Shown: positions 12,201-22,978 of the stretch, in pieces
Layout: each line of letters starts with the position of its first letter
Position numbering within the stretch: the stretch's first letter is position 1
Assembly: GCA_026874595.1 (NCBI GenBank)
Contig: CM049306.1
Span: 3,428,019 to 3,492,018, forward strand
Reading direction: 5' to 3'
DNA: 64,000 bases
Source of the DNA: Sipunculus nudus
Taxonomy: Eukaryota > Annelida > Sipuncula > Golfingiida > Sipunculidae
Notes under the pieces: model-generated
What the model saw: the letters and a program-made list of their open reading frames with translations, nothing else
Database searches by the model: none
Told to the model about the DNA's origin: nothing
Translations under genes and position numbers: made by a program

Positions 12201-15200
12201 TATTGCTGGCATGAAGAAGTCTTCATTATGTGTAACATTTGATTATAGTTATAATGTTTGTACTGTAACTCTACCTTCACTCTAATATCTATTCAAGATG
12301 TTTGTTACCTTCTGCATATTTTCTTGGCATGCATAAATATGCAGCTTTGAGAGAGTATGTAAACAGTTATAAGTTGATGCATGTACATTTACTAAGCATT
12401 AAGAATATTTCAAATTAGGACTTTCATTTGTTGAAATTAATCTGTTGTAAAATTTTTATGAGTGGATCCATTGCATGTTGTTATACACATAGAAATTTTA
12501 AATAAGAGCAAGAAACTGAGATGTATTGATCAACTTGTATACTTTAAATTAGCCTACTGTTTATTAACCAGGTGGCTGGTTACCTGAAGGAGCTGGTCAG
12601 TAAGACAGGGGTACAGCTGGAAATGGGGCTGGTACAGACAGCGTACGCCAACGGCAGCTCTACAGCTTACATCACCAACACTCTGGTAAGTAGTCCTCTT
12701 CAGCTTACATCACCAACACTCTGGTCAGTAGTCCTCTGCAGCTTACATCACCAACACTCTGGTCAGTAGTCCTCTGCAGCTAACATCACCAACACTCTGG
12801 TCAGTAGTCCTCTACAGCTTACATCACCAAACTTTGGTCAGTAGTCCTCTGCAGCTTACATCACCAACACTCTGGTCAGTAGTCCTCTGCAGCTTAAATC
12901 ATCAACACTCTGGTCAGTAGTCCTCTACAGCTTACATCACCAACACTCTGGTCAGTAGTCCTCGACAGCTTACATCACCAACACTCTGGTCAGTAGTCCT
13001 TGTATATCTTGTACTCAACACTCTGGTCAGTGGTCCCTGTATATCTTGTACTCAACACTCTGGTCATTAGACCATGTATATCTTATAATCAACAGTCTCG
13101 TCAGTAGACCCTGTTTATCTTGTACCCATCACTCTGGTCATTAGACCATGTATATCTTATATTCAACAGTCTTTTCAGTAGACCCTGTATACCTTGTACC
13201 CATCACTCTGGTCAGCTTACTCTGCAGCTTACACCTTGTATATCTTGTACTCAGCACTCTGGTCAGTGGTCCCTGTATATCTTGTACTCAACTCTCTGGT
13301 CAGTAGTCCCTGTATATCTTGTACTCAACATCTAGTCAGTGAACCCTGTATATCTTGTGCTCAACTCTCTGGTCAGTAGACCATGTATATCTTGTACTCA
13401 ACTCCCTGGTCAGTTGTCCCTGTATATCTTGTACTCACCACTCTAGTCAGTAGTCCCTGTATATCTTGTAGTCAACACTGGTCAGTAAACTCTGTATATC
13501 TTGTACTCAACACTCTGGTCAGTTGTCCCTGTATATCTTGTACTCAACACTCTGGTCAGTAGACTCTGTATATCTTGTACCCAACACTCTGGTCCGTAGT
13601 CCTTGTATATCTTGTACTGAACACTCTAGTCAGTTGTCCCTGTATATCTTGTACTCGACACTGGTCAGTAAACCCTGTATATCTTGTACTCAACACTCTG
13701 GTCAGTAGTCCCTGTATATCTTGTACTCAACTCTCTGGTCAGTTGTCCCTGTATATCTTGTACTTAACACTCTGGTCAGTTGTCCCTGTATATCTTGTAC
13801 TCAACACTCTGGTCAGTAGACCCTGTATATCTTGTACTCAACACTGGTTAGTAAACCCTGTATATCTTGTACTCAACACTCTAGTCAGTAGTCCCTGTAT
13901 ATCTTGTACTAAACACTCTAGTCAGTAAACCCTGTATATCGTGTAGTCAACACTGGTCAGTTGTCCCTGTATATCTTGTACCCAACACTCTGGTCAGTTG
14001 TCCCTGTATATCTTGTACTCAACACTCTGGTCAGTAGTCCCTGTATATGTTGTACTCAACACTCTGGTCAGTAGTCCCTGTATATCTTGTACTCAACACT
14101 CTGGTCAGTAGTCCCTGTATATGTTGTACTCAACACTCTGGTCAGTAGTTCCTGTATATGTTGTACTTAACACTCTGGTCAGTAGACCCTTATATTTGTC
14201 CAAATGATCTGATGGTTTTATGTTTAAATTTAATTAGCATGCTCTTAGATAAATCAGCTAGGATATTGGCTGGGTGCAGGGAGGGCTGCAGGGAAAGACA
14301 AGGTCTAATTACTATTGGTACTCTAGTATTGGTACATCTGAAATTGTTGAATTAAACACAAAACCGTTCTGATCCTTCAAAATGGAATATGTCTATTATT
14401 TGACCATGCTGGTTCTAGTGGAAATTTCAGTACTTGTATCAGCTCAGTATAACTTGAATATTTCATTAACATGGTTCATTCACCATATCATATATCAGTA
14501 TAAAATATTTTCTCAAGCTGTATGATATTAATTGTAGATCAGTTTTCTTCAATATGACTGTGTGAGCCCTGGTTACTTGACTTTGTAATGTGACTTTATC
14601 TTTTGAATTTTACAGCAAGTTCCTGTTGCGTGCGTACCAACAGGTGTGAAACATCTCCATCACAGAGCGATGCAGTTTGACATTGGAGTTTACTTTGAAG
14701 CAAATGGCCATGGCACTGTATGTACCATAAAACACAAAAAAACTGTTCATCCAAATTTGGAAAAGCTTTTGTCATCAATTCGAGAGAAATAAGACATAAG
14801 CATACTGAATAATGAATTTACCCACAATCTGAAGTCTGTACTTTTAATCGATTGCTGAAAGTGACGTTTATACCACTTTTATATATTCAGAATAAATGAC
14901 AGTTTTAAAATCTAATTATTTAACAGAGTTGTGTTTATTATTGCATTCTCTCTAATACCACTAATGTGTTAAACACTCCCAGGTGGCTCCGTTGAGTGAT
15001 GTGTTTACAGTATTTCCCATCAGAAATATTCTTTGAAATCTTTTACAGGTTCTGTTCAGTGAGGAGGGTTTGAAGAAGATGACAGCAGCCAAAGATGAAA
15101 GCAGGTACTTTACATTAGTTAGAAACTCTTAAAATGCTCTTAGTTTCATATATTATGAATTATGTTTGATTCCAATATTGATAAATAAAAGGGTTGACAC

Positions 15201-18200
15201 ATCAAATAAATAGCAGCAATCCAGACTCTGATATATTCTCTTTGATGATAAATATGTGGATTATGCAGTTGTATTTACTGAAAATAGATGTGTATGGATC
15301 ATCCCCTGATATTTAAACGCAGTCGTATTTACTGAAAATTGATGCGTATGGATTAGCCATGGGTTCAAATACAAACACTTATGCAAATGAGAATGTTGCA
15401 TCTGCATTTCAATACAGAGCTACTTATAACTCTGCATCTGCATTTCAGTACAGAGCTACTTATAACTCTGCATCTGCATTTCAATACAGAGCTACTTATA
15501 ACTCTGCATCTGCATTTCAATACAGAGCTACTTATAACTCTGCATCTGCATTTCAATACAGAGCTACTTATAACTCTGCATCTGCATTTCAATACAGAGC
15601 TACTTATAACTCTGCATTTGCATTTCAATACAGAGCTACTTATAACTCTGCATCTGCATTTCAATACAGGGCTACTTATAACTCTGCATCTGCATTTCAA
15701 TACAGAGCTACTTATAACTCTGCATCTGCATTTCAATACAGAGCTATTATAACTCTGCATCTGCATTTCAATACAGAGCTACTTATAACTCTGCATCTGC
15801 ATTTCAATACAGAGCTACTTATAACTCTGCATCTGCATTTCAATACAGAGCTACTTATAACTCTGCATCTGCATTTCAATACAGAGCTACTTATAACTCT
15901 GCATCTGCATTTCAATACAGAGCTACTTATAACTCTGCATCTGCATTTCAATACAGAGCTACTTATAACTCTGCATCTGCATTTCAATACAGAGCTACTT
16001 ATAACTCTGCATCTGCATTTCAATACAGAGCTACTTATAACTCTGCATCTGCATTTCAATACAGAGCTACTTATAACTCTGCATCTGCATTTCAATACAG
16101 AGCTACTTATAACTCTGCATCTGCATTTCAATACAGAGCTACTTATAACTCTGCATCTGCATTTCAATACAGAGCTACTTATAACTCTGCATCTGCATTT
16201 CAATACAGAGCTACTTATAACTCTGCATCTGCATTTCAATACAGAGCTACTTATAACTCTGCATCTGCATTTCAATACAGAGCTACTTATAACTCTGCAT
16301 TTGCATTTCAATACAGAGCTACTTATAACTCTGCATCTGCATTTCAATACAGAGCTACTTATAACTCTGCATCTGCATTTCAATACAGAGCTACTTATAA
16401 CTCTGCATTTGCATTTCAATACAGAGCTACTTATAACTCTGCATCTGCATTTCAATACAGAGCTACTTATAACTCTGCATCTGCATTTCAATACAGAGCT
16501 ACTTATAACTCTGCATTTGCATTTGATTATGAAAACATTTGATTTTAAAATACCAATGTGTAAGATGTTCTAATTTCCTGTAAACTTTTGGCTGGACATC
16601 ACCTGAGCCATTACAATAGGTCATTTTGCATCCATTAACAGGGCACAAAAAGTAACCGTTAGAGACTCTGAGAGACTGTTATAAACTGTCTGATATCACT
16701 CTTAATTTCATGATAAGAAATCATTGGTTCATGCATACAGAGACATCTGATGACCCTGACCCAAATATCCTGGTGTTGTTACAGCCCTGATGATAGCCTA
16801 ATTATTTATGTTATGTGTTTTGTCTTGCCAGTGCCAGTGAAAGCCAGAGACAGGCTGCAGGCCGCCTCCTGATGGTAGTTGACCTTATTAACCAGGTAAG
16901 GATCAGTGACAGAGCCTCCTGATGGTAGTTGACCTTATTAACCAGGAAAGGATCAGTGACAGAGCCTTCAGATGGTAGTTGACCTTATTGACCAGGTAAG
17001 GATCAATGACAGAGCCTCCTGATGGTAGTTGACCTTATTAACCAGGTAAGGATCAGTGACAGAGCCTCCTGATGGTAGTTGACCTTATTAACCAGGTAAG
17101 GATCAGTGACAGAGCCTTCAGATGGTAGTTGACCTTATTAACCAGGTAAGGATCAATGACAGAGCCTCCTGATGGTAGTTGACCTTATTAACCAGGTAAG
17201 GATCAGTGACAGAGCCTCCTGATCCTAGTTGACCTTATTAACCAGGTAAGGATCAGTGACAGAGCCTTCAGATGGTAGTTGACGATACTAACCAGGTAAG
17301 GATCAGTGACAGAGCCTCCTGATGGTAGTTGACCTTATTAATAAGGTAAGGATCAATGACAAAGCCTCCTGATTGTAGTTAACCTTATTAACCAGGTAAG
17401 GATCAATGACAGAGCCTCCTGATGGTAGTTGACCTTATTAACCAGGTAAGGATCAGTGACAGAGCCTCCTGATGGTAGTTGACCTTATTAACCAGGTAAG
17501 GATCAGTGACAAAGCCTCCTGATTGTAGTTAACCTTATTAACCAAGTAAGGATCAACAACAGAGCCTCCTGATTGTAGTTAACCTTATTAACCAAGTAAG
17601 GATCAATGACAGAGCCTCCTGATAGTAGTTGACCTTATAAGGAGGTACGGATCCATGAGATAGCCTCCTGATGGTAGTTGACCATATTAACCAGGTAAGG
17701 ATCAGTGACAGAGCCTTCAGATGGTAGTTGACCTTATTAACCAGGTAAGGATCAGTGACAGAGCCTCCTGATGGTAGTTGACCTTATTAACCAGGTAAGG
17801 ATCAGTGACAGAGCCTTCAGATGGTAGTTGACCTTATTAATAAGGTAAGGATCAATGACAGAGCCTCCTGATTGTAGTTTAACTTATTAACCAAGTATGG
17901 ATCAATGACAGAGCCTCCTGATGATAGTTGACCTTATAAGCAGGTACAGATCCATTAGAGAGCCTCCTGATGGTAGTTGACCTAATTAACCAAGTAAGGA
18001 TCAATGACAGAGCCTCCTGATAGTAGTTGACCTTATTACCAGGTAAGGATCCATGACAGAGCCTCCTCATAGTAGTCGACCTTATTAACCCGGTAAGGAT
18101 CAGTGACAGAGCCTCCTGATGGTAGTTGACCTTATTAACCAAGTAAGGATCAAGGAGAGAGCATCCTGATAGTAGTTGGCCTTATTGACCAGGTAAGGAT

Positions 18201-21200
18201 CCATGACAGAGCCTCCTCATAGTAGTTGACCTTATTAACCCGGTAAGGATCAGTGACAGAGCGTCCTGATGGTAGCTGGCCTTATTAACCAGGTAAGGAT
18301 CAATGACAGAGCCTCCTGAAGGTAGTTGACCTTATTAACCAGGTAAGGATTAGTAAAAGAGCCTTCAGATGGTTGTTGGCCTTATTAACCAGGTAAGGAT
18401 CAATGACAGAGCCTTGTGATGGTTGTTGACCTTATTAACCAGGTAAGGATCAATGACAGAGCCTTGTGATGGTTGTTGACCTTATTAACCAGGTAAGGAT
18501 CAATGACAGAGCCGTGTGATGGTTGTTGACCTTATTAACCAGGTAAGGATCAATGACAGAGCCTTGTGATGGTTGTTGACCTTATTAACCAGGTAAGGAT
18601 CAATGACAGAGCCTTGTGATGGTTGTTGACCTTATTAACCAGGTAAGGATCAGTGACAGAGCTTTCTGATGGTAGTTGGCCTTATTAACCAGGTGAGGAT
18701 CAGTGACAGAGCCTCCTGATGGTAGTTGATCTTCACAACTAGGTAAGGATCAACAACAGAGCCTCCTGATGGTAGTTGATCTTAACAGCTAGGTAAGGAT
18801 CAACAACAGAGCCTCCTGATGGTAGCTGATCTTAACAACTAGGTAAGGATCAACAACAGAGCCTCCTGATGGTAGTTGATCTTAACAACTAGGTAAGGAT
18901 CAATTACAGAGCCTCCTGATGGTAGTTGATCTTAACAACTAGGTAAGGATCAATAACAGAGCCTCCTGATGGTAGTTGATCTTAACAACTAGGTAAGGAT
19001 CAATGACAGAGCCTCCTGATGGTAGTTGATCTTAACAACTAGGTAAGGATCAACAACAGAGCCTCCTTGTGGTAGTTGATCTTAACAACTAGGTAAGGAT
19101 CAACAACAGAGCCTCCTTATTGTAGTTGACCTTATAAACCAGGTAAGGATCAACAACAGAGCCTCTTGATGGTAGTTGACCTTATTAACCAGGTAAGGAT
19201 CAGTGACAGAGAATCAACAAGGTGAGAGCAGAGCGTGTAATTACACATGACCATGGCTTATGGTCCAGCTACCACAGGGCAAATATTAAGTACTCATTCA
19301 GTCTCAGATATGACAGCCATATCAAACTACCAGATTACCTAAACTCCTTTCAAAATCAAAAATACAAAAAGGCTTAATCAAGCACAGGTTGTTTTATTTT
19401 GCCCTGTTTTGCTGAATATTTTCCTGATAGATGATGGATGTTCTAACCCTGGTTTATCAGTGCGTGTGATGTCTGTATCTATCTTATATTATCTTATTAG
19501 ACTGTTGGAGATGCTCTGTCAGACATGCTGCTGGTTGAGACAGTGTTACACAGTCGAGGATGGAGTGTTAATGACTGGAACGCAGCATATACAGATCTTC
19601 CTAACAGACAACTGAAAATCAAGGTGAGCTGTTACAGCCAGGTACGAGTTTAATCACCAGTAAGTCAGGTTACATTAAATTATATTTTTCATCATCTACA
19701 GGAAAAGTTTCTTCTGATTTTCATTCAGTTGTCCCTTGCTGATCAATATATTGTTATATTTTGTGCATGACAGGTTGCAGACAGGACGGTGGTACAGACA
19801 ACAGATGCTGAAAGACGCACAACCTCACCACCAGGCCTCCAAGAAGCCATTGATACACTGGTCTCTAATTGTACAAATGGACGTTCATTTGTCAGGTAAC
19901 TCAGAGCATTTTGTCTTTGTTACCTGAAGTAGTTGTAATATGGTCCTTCCATTGTGATAAGTTGTTTAAGATTAGAGGGAAACTTAGAGCCAAATGGAGG
20001 ATAGTCCCTGGCATGATAGTGGTATTGTGTATTGAGTCTGGGTGTAGATGACCATATGATATGATAACGATATGCAGTCTGCTGGATTTCAGGCTTTCTG
20101 TGCTCATGGTAAAAAAAGCAGGAGCCACAAGCTGTAGTTAAGACACTAGAACAAATCTCTGATGTCATCATTTTACCTTCAGACAATGGCAATAAGATCA
20201 GGGACCTCTTGACTCAAATTTCTAATACCTTGATAACTGGTCTGTGCCCTGCCTGGGGCGCTAGTTAAGTTAATGTTGAAGAGTTCAACATTAAGATTAA
20301 TCCAGAGAAAAATTTGAATTTTCATTTTATTCTCTGTGCTTCTTCTTATATAACTTTTATTTGTAATTGTTCACATAGGCCCTCAGGAACAGAAGATGTT
20401 GTGAGAGTGTATGCAGAGGCAGATACACAGGTAATAAAAACTCTCTGAGTATGCTGAGGCAGATACACAGGTAATAACAACTATCTGACATGTATGGGAC
20501 TTCTATTAAGTAGAAACTGTATGCCATGTGATTATACAGCATTTTCTGAGGTTGATAGATTGTAATTTATGAGCATGATTTGTCCATGCCATTGTGCTTA
20601 TTAATACAAATTTAATATGGAACAAATTTTTACTACTTAACCCAGTATATATATATATCACCAAGGTTAGAGACTTATAACTTCACAGATGTAAAATTAA
20701 TACCCAACATTTTCTCATTGACTTGAAAAGAGTTTAAAACAGGCTCTTGGCGGTTTATAAAAACATGCACAGCTGCACTGTAAATTGTGTGAACATATCG
20801 TTTCTATGTACATTCTGCATGCAGTGTCGTGTAATTTAAAATAACTTTTTTGTTTTGCTAATGCAGGAATCAAACATTATGGTTTGCAGGTTCATGCTTT
20901 AGTGTTAGCTAGTATCTTAGTATGCATATTGGAAGCAAGATCCAACACACAGTGTCATGAAAAATGTCTCATTATAACACATTCTGACAGCCACAGTATG
21001 ATGCCTCATTATAACACATTCTGACAGCCACAGTTTGATGCTTAATTATAACACATTCTGACAGCCATAGTATGGTGTCTCATTATAACACATTCTGACA
21101 GCCACAGTATGGTGCCTTATTATAACACATTTTGACAGCCACAGTGTGGTGCCTCATTATAACACATTCTGACAGCCACAGTGTGGTGCCTCTTTATTAC

Positions 21201-22978
21201 ACATTCTGACAGCCACAGTATGGTGCCTCATTATAACACATTCTGACAGCCACAGTATGGTGCCTCATTATAACACATTCTGACAGTCACAGTTTGGTGC
21301 CTCATTATAACACATTCTGACAGCCACAGTATGGTGCCTCATTATAACACATTCTGACAGTTACAGTATGATGACTCATTATAACACATTCTGACAGCCA
21401 CAGTATGGTGCCTCATTATAACACATTCTGACAGCCACAGTGTGGTGCCTCATTATAACACATTCTGACAGCCACAGTATGGTGCCTCATTATAACACAT
21501 TCTGACAGCCACAGTATGGTGCCTCATTATAACACATTCTGACAGCCACAGTATGGTGCCTCATTATAACACATTCTGACAGTTACAGTATGATGCCTCA
21601 TTATAACACATTCTGACAGCCACAGTATGGTGCCTCATTATAACACATTCTGACAGCCACAGTATGGTGCCTCATTAAAACACATTCTGAAAGCCACAGT
21701 GTGGTGCCTCATTAAAACACATTCTGAAAGCCACAGTGTGGTGCCTCATTTTAACACAAACTGACAGCCACAGTATGGTGCCTCATTATAACACATTCTG
21801 ACAGCCACAGTATGGTGCCTCATTAAAACACATTCTGACAGCCACAGTATGATGCCTCATTATAACACATTCTGACAGCCACAGTATGATGCCTCATTAT
21901 AACACATTCTGACAGCCACAGTGTGATGCCTCATTATAACACATTCTGACAGCCACAGTGTGATGCCTCATTATAACACATTCTGACAGCCACAGTATGG
22001 TGCCTCATTATAACACATTCTGACAGCCACAGTGTGATGCCTCATTATAACACATTCTGACAGCCACAGTATGGTGCCTTATTATAACACATTCTGACAG
22101 CCACAGTATGGTGCCTCATTATAACACATTCTGACAGCCACAGTGTGATGCCTCATTGGAACATATTATGACAGCCACAGCATGGTGCCTCATTATAACA
22201 CATTCTGACAGCCACAGTATGGTGCCTCATTATAACACATTCTGACAGCCACAGTATGGTGCCTCATTATAACACATTCTGACAGCCACAGTATGGTGCC
22301 TCATTATAACACATTCTGACAGCCACAGTGTGATGCCTCATTATAACACATTCTGACAGCCACAGTATGGTGCCTCATTATAACACATTCTGACAGCCAC
22401 AGTATGGTGCCTCATTATAACACATTCTGACAGCCACAGCATGGTGCCTCATTATAACACATTCTGACAGCCACAGTATGGTGCCTCATTATAACACATT
22501 CTGACAGCCACAGTATGGTGCCTCATTATAACACATTCTGACAGCCACAGTATGGTGCCTCATTATAACACATTCTGACAGCCACAGTATGGTGCCTCAT
22601 TATAACACATTCTGACAGCCACAGTAAGGTGCCTCATTATAACACATTCTGACAGCCACAGTATGGTGCCTCATTATAACACATTCTGACAGTTACAGTA
22701 TGATGCCTCATTATAACACATTCTGACAGCCACAGTATCACATATGACATTGATATCTCTGTATACCTGTGATTATTCTTGATTTTCTTTCTTTAGATTT
22801 ATTGTGAATCACCCTGTTCCACCATGTTGTTTGTTGTTGTATTCCACTCTACATAACCATATAGTTATACTCTGTTTGTTTCATGTTGCAGGAGAATGCA
22901 GACAGGCTGGCACATGACGTCAGTGTAGCAGTGTATAACCTAGCCGGTGGTGTAGGTGACCCGCCAAAACTACTGTAG
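214..22978 (+). CDS. PGM3: Phosphoacetylglucosamine mutase, 16 exons, 5' part outside window
   Basis: Converts GlcNAc-6-phosphate to GlcNAc-1-phosphate, the step before UDP-GlcNAc, in the cytosol. Exons read directly with GT-AG borders and consistent phases: 214-343, 1214-1309, 2547-2620, 3259-3386, 9096-9248, 9648-9690, 11439-11519, 11893-11936, 12572-12685, 14616-14717, 15049-15104, 16832-16895, 19501-19623, 19774-19895, 20379-20430, 22892-22978 (stop TAG). They sum to about 489 codons; with roughly 56 upstream codons this equals the usual ~540 aa. Visible motifs: phosphoserine loop [11 protein letters not shown] in the first exon, metal loop DGDADR (11,439 exon), sugar-binding EANGHGT (14,616 exon), phosphate-binding [14 protein letters not shown] (20,379 exon). 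No frameshift or missing key residue. Six exon borders are copied into tandem arrays, listed separately. Confidence 0.97.
321..830 (+). repeat. 51-bp minisatellite spanning the 3' end and donor of the active-site exon
   Basis: Ten head-to-tail units. The first is the last 23 bp of the PGM3 exon 214-343, its splice donor (AATGTCAG/GTCAGA) and 28 bp of intron; nine further copies follow. The period is 17 codons and the frame of the exon stays open through all copies to a TAA at 858-860. The exon-derived part (ATQLANV) is unchanged at protein level in every copy; differences fall in the intron-derived part. Every copy keeps the CAG/GT donor. Confidence 0.95.
344..1213 (+). other. PGM3 intron after the serine exon, beyond the array
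   Basis: After the 51-bp array ends near 830 the intron is ordinary AT-rich sequence to the acceptor at 1,213. I see no other feature in it. Confidence 0.7.
1960..2137 (+). repeat. ~60-bp tandem repeat, 3 copies
   Basis: Three consecutive copies of a roughly 60-bp unit beginning AAATAAGTGTATCAGCC, the third more diverged. It lies in the PGM3 intron 1310-2546 away from exon borders. The rest of this intron holds nothing I recognise. Confidence 0.85.
2906..3258 (+). repeat. 50-bp minisatellite ending in the acceptor of exon 3259-3386
   Basis: Seven units start every 50 bp from 2,906. Each ends in TTCACTGCAG or a close variant, the same string as the real acceptor (CACTGCAG at 3,251-3,258). 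The last unit runs into the exon, so the true acceptor is the terminal member of a ladder of similar AG sites. Confidence 0.9.
4310..4612 (+). repeat. Dispersed repeat with GGTGGCACCACC-type core (family C)
   Basis: The segment around 4,440-4,610 matches 49,100-49,290 in the NPRL2 intron over about 170 bp (CTGCAGAC, CCCCTTGCCACTTAATCCAT and following). The upstream part (GATGGCACCACCTGCA, 'atatctcggcagtgg') resembles blocks at 58.6-59.0 and 60.4-60.85 kb. No coding capacity. Probably a nonautonomous element fragment; the 49-bp array starts at its end. Confidence 0.65.
4600..9047 (+). repeat. ~49-bp intronic minisatellite, about 90 copies, with higher-order structure
   Basis: Unit of 45-49 bp built on GCCTGGTCTGTAGATATTCA and a TAGTTTCTCATT segment. 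At least five unit types are recognisable (CTACAGGGTAG, CTACAGGCTAA, ACTAAAGGCTAG, a short CCTGGTGTAGAT type, and one with ATTTAGAGTA). They recur in fixed order, so blocks of about 240 bp and larger repeat. A diverged precursor (TCTGAAGATATTCATA) occurs at 4,210-4,300. The array ends about 50 bp before exon 9096-9248 and does not include the exon border. Confidence 0.95.
9249..9647 (+). other. PGM3 intron without recognisable features
   Basis: AT-rich intron between exons 9096-9248 and 9648-9690. Nothing else seen. The introns 11,520-11,892, 11,937-12,571, 14,718-15,048 and 19,896-20,378 are likewise plain. Confidence 0.7.
9778..11486 (+). repeat. 100-bp minisatellite carrying acceptor plus start of the metal-loop exon, 17 copies
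   Basis: Units have exactly 100-bp spacing, with TATTTCAG ending at 9,838, 9,938 and so on to 11,438. Each unit is about 52 bp of intron ending in the acceptor, then about 48 bp matching the start of PGM3 exon 11439-11519 (GTGTGACCATGG...GGGGATG). Only the last copy continues into DGDADR. In earlier copies the first metal-loop Asp codon is AAT and the sequence turns back into the intron part. Entry at an earlier acceptor would shift frame and meet TAG (GGTTAGAG) in the next unit. Confidence 0.96.
12663..14190 (+). repeat. 38/37-bp minisatellite derived from the 3' end and donor of exon 12572-12685
   Basis: The first unit is the exon end CAGCTTACATCACCAACACT-CTG plus donor GTAAGTAGTCC. About nine close 38-bp copies run to about 13,000, with the donor changed to CTCTG/GTCAGT. 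The array then switches to a 37-bp derived unit (CCTGTATATCTTGTACTCAA-CACTCTGGTCAGTAGTC) for about 30 more copies. The donor-like CTCTGGTCAGT is kept while the exon-derived part drifts. The remaining intron to 14,615 is plain. Confidence 0.95.
15398..16526 (+). repeat. 36-bp minisatellite, about 31 highly uniform copies
   Basis: Unit GCATCTGCATTTCAATACAG-AGCTACTTATAACTCT, intronic between PGM3 exons 15049-15104 and 16832-16895. Copies are almost identical (occasional GCATTTGCATTT, one lost base near 15,747). Because 36 is a multiple of 3 and the unit lacks stops in several frames, long open frames appear on both strands; these are artefacts of the repeat, not genes. Confidence 0.95.
16864..19213 (+). 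repeat. 50-bp minisatellite spanning the 3' end and donor of exon 16832-16895, ~47 copies
   Basis: The unit is the last 32 bp of the exon (GCCTCCTGATGGTAGTTGAC and CTTATTAACCAG), donor GTAAGG and about 12 bp of intron (ATCAGTGACAGA). Nearly every copy keeps CAG/GTAAGG or AAG/GTAAGG, a strong consensus donor. Subfamilies are visible (GATCAACAACAGA types after 18,700; TTGTGATGGTTG types at 18,410-18,640). The period is not a multiple of three, so a downstream decoy donor would usually break the frame. Confidence 0.96.
20409..20488 (+). repeat. 40-bp doublet of the 3' end and donor of exon 20379-20430
   Basis: GTATGCAGAGGCAGATACAC-AGGTAATAA is followed exactly 40 bp later by a copy with GTATGCTGAGG and the same ACACAG/GTAATAA donor. 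Two copies only. It looks like the earliest stage of the arrays seen at other exon borders of this gene. Confidence 0.93.
20964..22737 (+). repeat. 37-bp intronic minisatellite, about 48 copies
   Basis: Unit TGCCTCATTATAACACATTC-TGACAGCCACAGTATGG in the last PGM3 intron. Variants differ at a few positions (TATGG, TGTGG, TATGA; CCACAG or TTACAG). It ends about 150 bp before the last exon and does not contain an exon border. Confidence 0.95.

Noticed and set aside
13120-13928. Cys/Tyr-rich open frames (YILYSTLWS type)
   Set aside because: By-products of the 37-bp intronic repeat; frames shift from unit to unit.
15359-16573. 404-codon frame (+) and 252/133-codon frames (-)
   Set aside because: All follow from the stop-free 36-bp repeat, whose period is a multiple of three; both strands are open at once, and the array lies inside a PGM3 intron.
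321-22737. CRISPR-like arrays (regular repeats of 36-51 bp)
   Set aside because: Whole units repeat with no unique spacers, in introns of an animal gene.
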